Assembly: GCF_003390925.1 (NCBI RefSeq)
Contig: NZ_QUBS01000081.1
Coordinates: forward strand, 310,001-374,000
DNA: 64,000 bases
DNA from: Trinickia diaoshuihuensis
GTDB taxonomy: Bacteria > Pseudomonadota > Gammaproteobacteria > Burkholderiales > Burkholderiaceae
Reading direction: 5' to 3'
The translations under genes and the position numbers were made by a program. This document shows, in pieces, positions 8,132-16,277 of the stretch. The notes under the pieces were generated by a model. That model was not told where the DNA came from. It ran no database searches and was given only the letters and a program-made list of their open reading frames with translations. The number at the start of each line of letters is the position of its first letter. The first letter of the stretch is position 1.

Positions 8132-9109
8132 ATGCTGATCAATTGCGCTGCCTACCAAGACGGCAAAAAACTAGCCGATATCGAAATCCATAAGATCAGC
8201 GATTACCTCGCCAAACCGGACTGCTTCGTTTGGGTTGCGTTGAAAGACCCCGAGCCGGGCGACCTCGAAACGATGAAGGAAGAGTTCGGGCTCCATGAGT
8301 TGGCCGTCGAGGACGTCCTGCATGGGCATCAGCATCCCAAGATCGAGGAGTACGGACAATCGCTGTTCGCGGTGCTGCATACGATCGAGATGGACGACGA
8401 CGACGAGTTGCTGATCGGCGAAGTCGATGTCTTCGTGGGGCCCAACTACGTGCTCTCGGTGCGTAACAGGACGCGCCACGGCTTCCAGGAGGTGCGCGCG
8501 CGCTGCGAGCGCCAGCCCGATCTATTGCGCTCGGGCGCCGGTTTCGTGCTCTATGCGCTGATCGATAGTGTCGTCGATCGCTATTTCCCCATCTTGCAAG
8601 CGCTCGGGTCGAAGCTCGAGGAGATCGAAGATCGCATCTTCGAGAAGCACAGCTTGGCATCCTCGCGCGCGATCATCGAAGACTTGTATTCGCTCAAGCG
8701 CAGGCTGGTTACGCTGCAGCACCATATCGCGCCTTTGCTCGAAAGCGTGGGCAAGCTGACGGGCGGGCGCATTCCGCAAGTCTGCGTGGGGATGAGCGCC
8801 TATTTCCGCGACGTCTACGACCATCTCGAACGGATCGTGCGGACGATCGAGGGCCGCCGCGAAATGACGGTGACGGCCATTCAAGTCAATCTCGGCATGA
8901 TCTCGCTCGCCGAGAACGAGGTGACGAAGCGTCTCGGCGCGTTTGCGGCGCTCTTTGCTGTGCCGACGATGATCGCCGGCATCTACGGGATGAACTTCCA
9001 AAGCATTCCCGAGCTCCATTACGCCTACGGGTATCCGATCTGCCTGGCGGCGATGCTCGCGATCGACGTGATTCTCTGGTGGCGGTTCAAGGCGGCGGGA
9101 TGGCTTTGA
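8132..9109 (+). CDS. corA: CorA magnesium/cobalt transporter
   Basis: 325 residues, normal for CorA. The N-terminal two thirds is the cytoplasmic funnel domain (alpha/beta then long helices, with acidic patches such as MDDDDELL). Two C-terminal membrane helices follow, about 265-287 and 297-317. The loop after the first helix carries the selectivity signature Tyr-Gly-Met-Asn (GMN at 286-288). It forms a pentameric channel for Mg2+, Co2+ or Ni2+. ATG 8132 follows GAAGGGA. No riboswitch is evident in the short leader. Confidence 0.95.
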   Translation: MLINCAAYQDGKKLADIEIHKISDYLAKPDCFVWVALKDPEPGDLETMKEEFGLHELAVEDVLHGHQHPKIEEYGQSLFAVLHTIEMDDDDELLIGEVDVFVGPNYVLSVRNRTRHGFQEVRARCERQPDLLRSGAGFVLYALIDSVVDRYFPILQALGSKLEEIEDRIFEKHSLASSRAIIEDLYSLKRRLVTLQHHIAPLLESVGKLTGGRIPQVCVGMSAYFRDVYDHLERIVRTIEGRREMTVTAIQVNLGMISLAENEVTKRLGAFAALFAVPTMIAGIYGMNFQSIPELHYAYGYPICLAAMLAIDVILWWRFKAAGWL

Positions 9110-9127
9110 TGCATTCGCGCGCGTGGT

Positions 9128-9460
9128 TTAGTGCCCAATACCACCGAGGATGTCCGTCGCTTTATGGTCCGGGGGGACGCCGTCGATCACGATGACGTCG
9201 CCCGCGGAGTTTTCCGTGCGCAGCGATAGAATTTTTTGGTAGTCAGGCGAGCGATACCATTCGCGAGCACGGGCGAGGTCGGGAAAGGCAATCACGATCA
9301 AGTCTTCCGTCCAACGTCCTTCCAGGACTGTCCGCTCGCCGCCATGAATGATGAACTTTCCTTCGAACGGGGCGAGCGTATCGTCGATGCCTTCGAGATA
9401 CGCTTTGATTTCGGGGCCTAGTTTGACGTCCCAAAGACGTGCGATCGCGTACGCAGCCAT
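9128..9460 (-). CDS. DUF1330 protein
   Basis: 110 residues with the dimeric alpha+beta barrel pattern of DUF1330: an opening strand (YAIARLWDVK), then KFIIHGGERTVLEGRW, LIVIAFPDLARAREWYRSPDYQKI and LRTENSAGDVIVIDG. The motif W-Y-x-S-P-x-Y is typical. Proteins of this family have no settled function and are often found near stress or redox genes. The gene is convergent with corA and separated by about 160 bp from the end of an AraC gene. Confidence 0.88.
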   Translation of the reverse strand: MAAYAIARLWDVKLGPEIKAYLEGIDDTLAPFEGKFIIHGGERTVLEGRWTEDLIVIAFPDLARAREWYRSPDYQKILSLRTENSAGDVIVIDGVPPDHKATDILGGIGH

Positions 9461-9622
9461 CCTCTTTCTCCTTTCGCTTGTGCTTGGCGGATCAACCGAA
9501 CCGTTCGGGATCCTTCGGAGTCAGTTTGCTCGGTAGCGGTGCGCGCCTCAATTACCTGCCAGGTAATGAAATCGTCGCTCGCTCGAGGTCATTGCTCGGG
9601 CGACGGCGAGCGAAGGGATCCG

Positions 9623-10597
9623 TCAATGCGATGAGACGAACGCCGAATCGGCAAACGCTTCCGGAATGGCGAAGCTCGCTCTCATACGCTTCGTCTCCGC
9701 GGCCGGCGTCAAGCCGAACAGCCGCTTGAACTCCCTGCTGAACTGCGAGGGGCTCGTATAACCCACGGCATGGCTCGCGGCTTCCGCCGTCAAGTCTTGA
9801 CGTACCATCAGCAGACGGGCCTGGTGCAGACGCGTCGTCTTCACGTACTGCATCGGCGATACCTGCGTGATCGCCTTGAAATGGCTGTGGAAACTCGGGA
9901 CGCTCATTCCGGCTTCCCGCGCAAGTTGCGCGACGTCGAGCGATCCGGCATAGCCGGCGTGGATCAGGCGTAGCGATTTGCCTATCCTGCCGAATTGTCC
10001 ACGCATCGCCAACGCCGCTCGCATCGAGCCGCCTTGCGGTCCGGTCAAGACTCGGAAATATAGCTCGCGCAAAAGGCTTGGACCGAGCACCGCCGCCTCT
10101 AAAGGCTCGCGCATCGCTTCCAAAAAGCGCAACACGGATCCCTGCATGGTTTCGTCCATCGGCGTCGACATCATGCTTTGCGGCGCTTGCGCCGATACGG
10201 CCGTGCGTTGGCCGTCGATTTGCGCGGTAAGCTCCGCCGCCATGGTGAAATCTAGGTGCAAATACAGTGCAAGCAAGGGACGCTCGCGCGTCGCATCGGT
10301 TTCCATGTTGAACGGCACCGGCACCGAAACGGCCAAGTAGTGACGTTCGTCGTAAAGATAGAGCCGATCGCCGAAGTAGCCACGTTTGCGCCCCTGGCAA
10401 ACGATCACGATGCCGGGATCGTATAAAACCGGCGTCCGTGAAAGCGCGCGGTCCGAGCGCAAGATGCGCACGCTCGGCAATGGCGTGAGGTTGTAGCCTT
10501 CTTCGGGCGCCAAGTCGCGCAACAGCGCGACGATACGTCTTCCTTGGTCGCCGGCGGAGCCGGTTGACCGATGCCTCGGCGCGTGCTTCGTGCTCAT
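9623..10597 (-). CDS. AraC-family regulator with AraC_N sensor domain
   Basis: 324 residues. Residues about 30-190 form the AraC_N (YqhC/CmrA-like) cupin domain (TPLPSVRILRSDR, LYDPGIVIVCQGRKRGYFGD), and 220-310 the double helix-turn-helix (DVAQLAREAGMSVPSFHSHFKAITQVSPMQY; ASHAVGYTSPSQFSREFKRLFG). The ATG at 10597 was chosen; a TTG four codons earlier is less likely. It is divergent from an SDR oxidoreductase gene 94 bp away, the same arrangement as yqhC-yqhD, so it probably controls that gene in response to an aldehyde or similar signal. The signal is inference. Confidence 0.9.
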   Translation of the reverse strand: MSTKHAPRHRSTGSAGDQGRRIVALLRDLAPEEGYNLTPLPSVRILRSDRALSRTPVLYDPGIVIVCQGRKRGYFGDRLYLYDERHYLAVSVPVPFNMETDATRERPLLALYLHLDFTMAAELTAQIDGQRTAVSAQAPQSMMSTPMDETMQGSVLRFLEAMREPLEAAVLGPSLLRELYFRVLTGPQGGSMRAALAMRGQFGRIGKSLRLIHAGYAGSLDVAQLAREAGMSVPSFHSHFKAITQVSPMQYVKTTRLHQARLLMVRQDLTAEAASHAVGYTSPSQFSREFKRLFGLTPAAETKRMRASFAIPEAFADSAFVSSH

Positions 10598-10691
10598 AGT
10601 TTTATGCAAGAAAATCAGCGGAATTTGGCTTATTCAAGCTAGTTTACGAGATTAGTATGCATGCTCCTTTCGGTATTTAGGAGCCACTTCG

Positions 10692-11534
10692 ATGTCATTC
10701 AATAAGATTTTGCTGATCACCGGCGTCAGCAGCGGCTTTGGCCGCGCACTGGCTCAAGAGGCGCTTGCGGCGGGACATAAAGTCGTCGGCACCGTCAGAA
10801 GCGCCGAGGCGAAGCGTGCGTTCGAATCGCTGTCGGACGGCGCCGCATTCGCTTATCTGCTGGACGTGACTGAATTCGATGCCATCGACGGAATCGTCGC
10901 GGAGATCGAGCGAAACGTGGGACCGATCGATGTCTTGGTCAATAACGCCGGGTACGGCCACGAAGGCGTTTTGGAAGAATCGCCGTTGGCGGAAATGCGC
11001 CGCCAGTTCGACGTCAATGTATTCGGCGCCGTGGCGATGATCAAAGCCGTGCTGCCCTTCATGCGCGAACGCCGGGCGGGCCACATCCTGAACATCACGT
11101 CGATGGGCGGCCATATCACCATGCCCGGGATCGCTTATTACTGCGGGAGTAAGTTCGCGCTGGAAGGGATCTCCGAAAGTTTAGCTAAGGAAGTGAGCCC
11201 ATTCGGTATTGCAGTCACCGCGGTGGCACCCGGTTCGTTCCGCACCGACTGGGCGGGGCGGTCGATGACGAGGACACCTCGCTCGATCGCGGACTACGAC
11301 GCGATCTTCGATCCGATCCGCAAAGCGCGCGAGGAAAAAAGCGGCAAGCAATTGGGCGATCCGCAAAAAGCGGCGCGTGCGATGCTTGCCGTCATCGATG
11401 CGGAGCATCCGCCCGTGCATCTATTGCTCGGCAGCGACGCGCTCGGGCTCGTGCGGGACAAGTTGTCGGACCTGTCCGACGAGATCCGCGCATGGGAGGC
11501 CGTCACGCTATCGACGGACGGCGGCGCGGTCTAA
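10692..11534 (+). CDS. Short-chain dehydrogenase/reductase
   Basis: 280 residues, classical SDR. The nucleotide-binding motif TGVSSGFG is at about 10-17, the NNAGYG motif near 87-92, the active-site Ser in NITSMGG, and the catalytic YxxxK as YYCGSK. The longer C-terminus resembles retinol- or ketoacyl-type SDRs that use NADP(H); the basic residue pattern after the second strand (TVRSAEAKR) favours NADP. It has a good ribosome site (AGGAG) before ATG 10692. The divergent AraC gene probably regulates it. Substrate unknown. Confidence 0.92.
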   Translation: MSFNKILLITGVSSGFGRALAQEALAAGHKVVGTVRSAEAKRAFESLSDGAAFAYLLDVTEFDAIDGIVAEIERNVGPIDVLVNNAGYGHEGVLEESPLAEMRRQFDVNVFGAVAMIKAVLPFMRERRAGHILNITSMGGHITMPGIAYYCGSKFALEGISESLAKEVSPFGIAVTAVAPGSFRTDWAGRSMTRTPRSIADYDAIFDPIRKAREEKSGKQLGDPQKAARAMLAVIDAEHPPVHLLLGSDALGLVRDKLSDLSDEIRAWEAVTLSTDGGAV

Positions 11535-11557
11535 GAACAACGCCTAACGGCTTCGTG

Positions 11558-12205
11558 TCAGGCCGATTCGGCGACGATCTGCCGGATGGCCTGCTCGAAT
11601 ACTTCGGGCGGTTGGCCGCCGCTCACGAGATAGCGCCGGTTGAAGATGACGGACGGCACCGACTGGATGCCCATGGCCTGATATTCCTGCTCTTGCGCGC
11701 GAACCTCGTCGGCAAATCGATTGCTTTCGAGTACTTCGCGCGCCGCTGCGGCGTCGAGCCCAACAGCGCCTGCCGCTTCGACGAGAACGTCGTGATTGCC
11801 GGGGTCCTTGCCGTCGGTATGGTAGGCCTGCAGCAAGGCCTCCTTGAGCGCCACCTGTTTGCCTTCGATACCGGCCCAGTGAAGCAGCCGATGCGCATCG
11901 AACGTGTTGTAGACGCGTGTGCGCGAACCGAATTCGAAACCCACCGCCGCGCCGCGTTCGCGGATCATTGCCTGCGTTTCGGCAATCTGCTCCGGCGTGC
12001 GGCCGTATTTTTCGCCGAGGTATTCGATCACGTCCTGGCCGCCGGGCGTCATCGAGGGATTCAACTCGAACGGATGCATGACGATCTTGGCCTCGACCTC
12101 ACCGTCGAGTCGCGCGAGCGCCTGTTGCAGCGACGAAAGCCCGATCGCACACCAGGGGCAGGCGACGTCGGAGACGAAATCGATTTGAATCGGTTGTGCT
12201 GTCAT
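11558..12205 (-). CDS. DsbA-family oxidoreductase, FrnE-like
   Basis: 215 residues with no signal peptide, so cytoplasmic. A thioredoxin-fold start (QIDFVSDVACPWCAIG) carries the redox motif Cys16-Pro-Trp-Cys19; the helical insertion (about 60-150) and the cis-Pro region GIQSVPSVIFN follow. These are the marks of FrnE-type proteins, disulfide isomerases linked to oxidative stress or polyketide synthesis. The gene is convergent with the SDR gene (23 bp apart). A longer upstream reading to 12676 is rejected because it has no matching family sequence. Confidence 0.92.
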   Translation of the reverse strand: MTAQPIQIDFVSDVACPWCAIGLSSLQQALARLDGEVEAKIVMHPFELNPSMTPGGQDVIEYLGEKYGRTPEQIAETQAMIRERGAAVGFEFGSRTRVYNTFDAHRLLHWAGIEGKQVALKEALLQAYHTDGKDPGNHDVLVEAAGAVGLDAAAAREVLESNRFADEVRAQEQEYQAMGIQSVPSVIFNRRYLVSGGQPPEVFEQAIRQIVAESA

Positions 12206-12363
12206 TGCCTTCTTCCGGAGAGGGTTTGGCGGGCTACTCAAGCGTGAGTCGGCCGATGCCGATATGGCCAAGCGTAACGCGAATGCCGGATCTTTGCAGG
12301 CGGGCATCCGAGGCATCGGCGCGCGCGCTCCCCGTGGCGCTTTTCTTGCCATTGCGAGCGAGC

Positions 12364-12900
12364 TCAGCGATTTCTTATCGTTTCCAGCAATCGGAATCCT
12401 TCGGGCCAATCGCCGAGACTGCTGACTGCATTCAGATGCCCCTTTGCCCCGGCGTCCGCAAGTTCGCTGCCCCACGTCTTCGCGCATGCACGCGCATAAT
12501 CCGCGCTGCCGTAGGGGTCGTTTGTGCTCGACACGACAATGCTGGGGAAGGGCAACCGCGCTGCGGGAAGAGGCGCGAAGCCTGTCGCGGCCTCCCGAGG
12601 AAACGCTATCGATGCGGGATCGGGCACGGCGACCAGCAGCGCGCCCAGAACGGCTCGGGACGACTGCACCGCCCAATGCGCGACCGCGAGGCAGCCCAGG
12701 CTGTGCGCCACGATGACGGTTTGCGTGGCGTCTTGCGGGAGTTGCCGTTCTATGGCGGCCACCCAGTCATGGCATGCCACCTGATCCCAATCATCGACCG
12801 CTAGCCGTTGCCAATCGGGGTGCGCGGCTTGCCATAGGCTTTGCCAGTGCGACGGCCCTGAGTTGCCGATGCCGGGAACGATAAAAACGGGGGAACTCAT
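12364..12900 (-). CDS. RBBP9/YdeN-family alpha/beta hydrolase
   Basis: 178 residues, typical of the short RBBP9/YdeN hydrolases. The start FIVPGIGNSGPSHWQSLW, the nucleophile elbow AHSLG (Ser67), an Asp in SSTNDPYGS and the catalytic His in GHLNAVSSLGDWPEG are all visible. It is a small serine hydrolase of unknown natural ester. ATG 12900 is preferred because GGAG lies about 9 bp upstream. It faces the Lrp gene across 124 bp, so both might share regulation. Confidence 0.9.
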   Translation of the reverse strand: MSSPVFIVPGIGNSGPSHWQSLWQAAHPDWQRLAVDDWDQVACHDWVAAIERQLPQDATQTVIVAHSLGCLAVAHWAVQSSRAVLGALLVAVPDPASIAFPREAATGFAPLPAARLPFPSIVVSSTNDPYGSADYARACAKTWGSELADAGAKGHLNAVSSLGDWPEGFRLLETIRNR

Positions 12901-13024
12901 TCGTCGAATCTCCATGAGCAAACGAGTGATGAGTGTAAAGGCACGAGAATTCGGGCAACATGGCAAATCGAATGAATTGACGGTCGAGTGCGATGGAATC
13001 GACGGAATTTCGAGGTGTTGACGA

Positions 13025-13477
13025 ATGAAAGCAAAGTCCGTGGCGTTGGACCGGCTCGATTGGCGGATCCTGGAGGCGCTTCAGCGCAACGCGCGCATGA
13101 CCAATACAGAGCTTGGCAAACTGATTGGCCTTTCGCAGCCGGCGGTAACGGCGCGCATCAAGCGGCTCGAGAAGGGCGGCGTCATCGAGGGTTACACGGC
13201 GCGTGTGAATCCCGGGCTCCTTGGCCGCGGTATCGGTGCGATGGTACGGATCAGGACCACGCATGCCGAGATCAAACGTTGCTTGCATGCGTTCGAGACG
13301 ATGCCCGAAATCGTCGAGGCGCACCGGATCAGCGGCGAAGACTGTTTCATCGTGCGCATCGTGGTTGGAGAGATGGCCGAGCTTGAAGCCGCGATCGATT
13401 CGCTCGCGAGATTCGGTCCGGTTACGACGTCGGTCGTGCTGGCAAGTTATCCGCCGAAGCCCATCGCGCAAGCGTAG
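13025..13477 (+). CDS. Lrp/AsnC-family transcriptional regulator
   Basis: 150 residues. An N-terminal winged helix (LDRLDWRILEALQRNARMTNTEL, then GLSQPAVTARIKRLEKGGVIEGY) is followed by the ligand-binding RAM domain (about 65-145; HRISGEDCFIVRIVVGEM). Such proteins sense amino acids and act locally. It heads a run of four same-strand genes (nucleotidyltransferase, PhzF-like, YaiI), though the 43-bp gap after it and its own ribosome site leave co-transcription uncertain. Confidence 0.93.
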   Translation: MKAKSVALDRLDWRILEALQRNARMTNTELGKLIGLSQPAVTARIKRLEKGGVIEGYTARVNPGLLGRGIGAMVRIRTTHAEIKRCLHAFETMPEIVEAHRISGEDCFIVRIVVGEMAELEAAIDSLARFGPVTTSVVLASYPPKPIAQA

Positions 13478-13520
13478 GCCGAATCGAGTCTGCAGCAATA
13501 AGATAGCCGGAGAAGCGCGT

Positions 13521-14108
13521 ATGACCGTGGAGTCTGAAGACGTACTGACGGCACAACTCGCAGCACTCGCCAAAGAATCTTGCTGGTTCCGGCCGGCGCT
13601 CGTCGCCGTTCGCGATTTAGGCTTGTCGTCGTGGTGCATTGGGGCTGGCGCCGTTCGCAACCTCGTTTGGGATTGGCTCCATGGGTTTGACGATCGTTCC
13701 GCGCTGGCCGATATCGACGTGGCCTACTTCGATCCGATAGAGGTTGGCGCAGACCGAGATGCCGCGCTCGAACGTCAACTCCATGCTGTCTATCCGGGGT
13801 TGCGTTGGGATGTCAAAAACCAGGCAGGCGTACACCTATGGTACGAAGCGAAATTCGGGCATCCGGTGCGGCCTTTCGGATCGTTGCAAGACGCTGTTGC
13901 TTCATGGCCCGAGTTCGCGACATGCGTCGGCCTGGCGCTGCGTGCCGACGATTCGGTCGAGGTTGTCGCACCGCATGGATTGAGCGATCTCTTTGCGATG
14001 GTCGTTCGCCATAATCCGATGCGAGTGGGCGTCGAAACATTCCGCAAGCGCGTGCAGACGAAGCAGTATGGCGCGCGGTGGAGCCGGGTTACTGTTATTC
14101 CGAGTTAA
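13521..14108 (+). CDS. Nucleotidyltransferase-fold protein (DUF925/COG3575-like)
   Basis: 195 residues. The stretch WCIGAGAVRNLVWD followed by DIDVAYFDP shows the nucleotidyltransferase core: a Gly-rich turn, then the acidic pair of the metal site (the D-x-D in ADIDVAYFD). Residues 110-190 match the rest of COG3575 (WDVKNQAGVHLWYEAKFG; MVVRHNP). Members are of unknown function and resemble minimal nucleotidyltransferases of toxin-antitoxin or tRNA-modifying systems. It ends five bases before the PhzF-like gene, so the two are probably co-transcribed. Confidence 0.8.
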   Translation: MTVESEDVLTAQLAALAKESCWFRPALVAVRDLGLSSWCIGAGAVRNLVWDWLHGFDDRSALADIDVAYFDPIEVGADRDAALERQLHAVYPGLRWDVKNQAGVHLWYEAKFGHPVRPFGSLQDAVASWPEFATCVGLALRADDSVEVVAPHGLSDLFAMVVRHNPMRVGVETFRKRVQTKQYGARWSRVTVIPS

Positions 14109-14113
14109 CTTTG

Positions 14114-14923
14114 ATGAAGACACATCGCATTCATTGCTTTGGCCGTACCGATGAGAGCGGCAACCCTGCCATCGTGGTCGAAGGCGCTACGCTGACCGAG
14201 TCCGATAGGCACGCGTTCGCCCGCACGCAAGATGCGAGCGCGACGGTGTTCGTCGACTCGAACGCTGCGGGCGAGGTCCAGCTCGACTATTACTATCCGC
14301 ACATGCGCAGCCCACTTTGTCTCCATGCGACGCTTGCGGCGAGCGCGGTGTTCTTCGGGCGCGATGCCGATGCGGGATCGATCCGGTTTGTCACGAGCGT
14401 TCATCGGCAGACGCTCGAAGTCGCACGCGTCGATGAAAACATCTTCATTGGCGCGAAGGCGCAGCCTTGCCCGGCGGTGACAGTGGGCCTAGCCGAAACG
14501 GGCGCGTTGCTGCGCATCGCAGCGGCGGACGTGGCCGGTATACGCGGGCCGGCATCGATCGGCAGTCCTAAGCTGCTCGTCGAGGTCGCGGATCGATCGT
14601 TGCTCGATTCCTTGCGTCCCGATCTCGCCGGTATTGCCCAGTGGAGCCGAACGCACGGCATTTCAGGCATCTATGCCTATTGCAGCGTGCGCGACGGCGT
14701 CTACGCGGGGCGGAACTTCAATCATCTCGAACCTCGTTTGGAGGATGCCGCAACTGGGGTGGCTGCCGGGGCGCTGGCGTTGGCGCTGGAGCGAAGCGTT
14801 ACGTTGCTGCAAGGCGATGGGCTCGGCCGGCCGTGCACGCTCGTCGCGCGGTACGTAAATGGGGCGGTGCAGGTCGGAGGGCGCGCGGTTCGCGTCGCTG
14901 CCGATCGTGTCTTTATTGCTTGA
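14114..14923 (+). CDS. PhzF-like protein lacking the catalytic Glu
   Basis: 269 residues with the two-lobed PhzF fold: GNPAIVV near the start, a first lobe to about 120 and a second to the end, including [12 protein letters not shown] where PhzF enzymes have the conserved Asp and Gly turn. Family members use a Glu in the motif (S)ETxF as base; here the same place reads SATVF, with Ala43. The partner motif CGHAT is changed to CLHAT, although the His is kept. It is therefore probably not a normal PhzF isomerase. ATG 14114 follows the previous stop by five bases. The next gene, yaiI, starts 10 bp after its stop. Role unknown. Confidence 0.8.
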   Translation: MKTHRIHCFGRTDESGNPAIVVEGATLTESDRHAFARTQDASATVFVDSNAAGEVQLDYYYPHMRSPLCLHATLAASAVFFGRDADAGSIRFVTSVHRQTLEVARVDENIFIGAKAQPCPAVTVGLAETGALLRIAAADVAGIRGPASIGSPKLLVEVADRSLLDSLRPDLAGIAQWSRTHGISGIYAYCSVRDGVYAGRNFNHLEPRLEDAATGVAAGALALALERSVTLLQGDGLGRPCTLVARYVNGAVQVGGRAVRVAADRVFIA

Positions 14924-14933
14924 GTGGATTCCA

Positions 14934-15404
14934 ATGCAAGTATTTGTCGATGCGGATGCGTGCCCGGTGGTCGTTAAGGACATCTTGTTTCGCGCGGCGC
15001 GCCGCACCGAAGTGTGCGTCACCCTCGTGGCGAATCAGTATCTTCGTACGCCGCCCTCGCGCTTTATCAAGACGCTGCAAGTGCCGTCCGGTTTCGATGC
15101 CGCCGACGCGCGTATCGTCGAGTTGGTCGAGAAGGGTGACCTCGTGATTACGGCGGATATCCCGCTCGCGGCGGCGGCGCTCGATAAGGGCGCCTCGGTG
15201 CTCGATCCGCGCGGAAACTGGTTCACGCGTGAAAACATTCAAGAACGGCTGACGATGCGCGACGTCATGGATCAATTGCGCGCATCGGGCGTGGCGACGG
15301 GCGGACCGACGCCCTATACGCCGCAGGACGGCAAGACTTTTGCCGGTCAATTGGACCGATTTCTCGCGCGCAATGCGGCGCGCCCGGCTGCGGACGCCTC
15401 ATAA
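14934..15404 (+). CDS. YaiI/YqxD (DUF188) PIN-like protein
   Basis: 156 residues, the usual size. The start [16 protein letters not shown], the middle [31 protein letters not shown] and the end [22 protein letters not shown] are all highly typical of the UPF0178 family, a PIN-like fold with clustered Asp residues suggesting a metal-dependent nuclease. Function is not settled. It ends the short gene run beginning with the Lrp regulator. Confidence 0.93.
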   Translation: MQVFVDADACPVVVKDILFRAARRTEVCVTLVANQYLRTPPSRFIKTLQVPSGFDAADARIVELVEKGDLVITADIPLAAAALDKGASVLDPRGNWFTRENIQERLTMRDVMDQLRASGVATGGPTPYTPQDGKTFAGQLDRFLARNAARPAADAS

Positions 15405-15580
15405 CCTGCCGTCAATCCTCCTCGCGTCGTTTGTCTTTCCCACATTCCAGGAGTCCCTCCCTCCCGGATCGACGGTACGGCTACCGCCAAATATTCGACT
15501 GATCTAACGTTGTCGATGCCGTTCCGTTCATACGATCCAACCGTTCCATTCGTCGCCTATCCGACGCAAAGGAGGAGATT

Positions 15581-16258
15581 ATGTCGACCCTACCGAGGTT
15601 CTATCCCGAGATCATCGACGTCGCCGTGATGATCGATGGACCGCGCATTCTCTATCATCACGGGCCCAACAAAGCGCGCGATCACGTCGGCTTCAGTGAT
15701 TACGTGCAACTCGGCCCGCATGGCGAGGGCGTCGGCTATGTCTACATGGTCTCCACTTGGTGGGACTCGCGAGGCGAGGGCGGTTCCGAGTTCCGCGTCT
15801 TCGGTAAGCCGGGGAATCGAATTCGGTGGCGAATTCAATCCCTCTCGATGGGCGGCGTCGCGGATGGGGTACCCGCCGATACCCATATGACGCCCGCACT
15901 AGCGGGCATGGGCCCGGAAGCCAAACCGGCCGTCGCGTATCGCCCCTTCATCAGAGGGTTCGTGATCAATAGCGGCGCGCAGAACATCACGCCTCCGAAG
16001 CAAGTGGTTGAGACCGTCAACAGTTGGCATGTCGATCCGTCGACCGGCAAAATCGCGCGCGCGCAATTGACGGATGTCTATTGGGAAGCCAAGGTTCTGC
16101 AAGAAGGACCGGTCGTCTACCACATGCCGTTCAATATCTTCTGCAACTGCAAGGACTGCAACGACGGTGACGATGACGGCGACGACGGTGGCCACGGCGG
16201 CGGGGGCGGGGGCGGTGACGGATGCGGCGGCTGGACGCACGATCCCTTCATCAACTGA
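15581..16258 (+). CDS. PixA/AidA-type inclusion-body protein with Cys/Gly/Asp-rich tail
   Basis: 225 residues. The first 185 follow the PixA (inclusion body protein) family: an opening strand IIDVAVMID, YMVSTWWDSRGEGGSEF, GNRIRWRIQSLS and VVYHMPFNIFC. In Burkholderia the related AidA proteins are quorum-sensing controlled and linked to virulence or biofilm. After residue 187 comes an unusual tail: a CNCKDC cluster, an Asp-rich run, an eight-residue Gly-rich run and a final CGGW. A strong GGAGGAG ribosome site precedes the ATG. The next gene (ROK) is convergent. I cannot see a regulatory site such as a lux box in the 176-bp leader. Confidence 0.8.
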   Translation: MSTLPRFYPEIIDVAVMIDGPRILYHHGPNKARDHVGFSDYVQLGPHGEGVGYVYMVSTWWDSRGEGGSEFRVFGKPGNRIRWRIQSLSMGGVADGVPADTHMTPALAGMGPEAKPAVAYRPFIRGFVINSGAQNITPPKQVVETVNSWHVDPSTGKIARAQLTDVYWEAKVLQEGPVVYHMPFNIFCNCKDCNDGDDDGDDGGHGGGGGGGDGCGGWTHDPFIN

Positions 16259-16277
16259 GCCGGAGGATATCGGCGCC

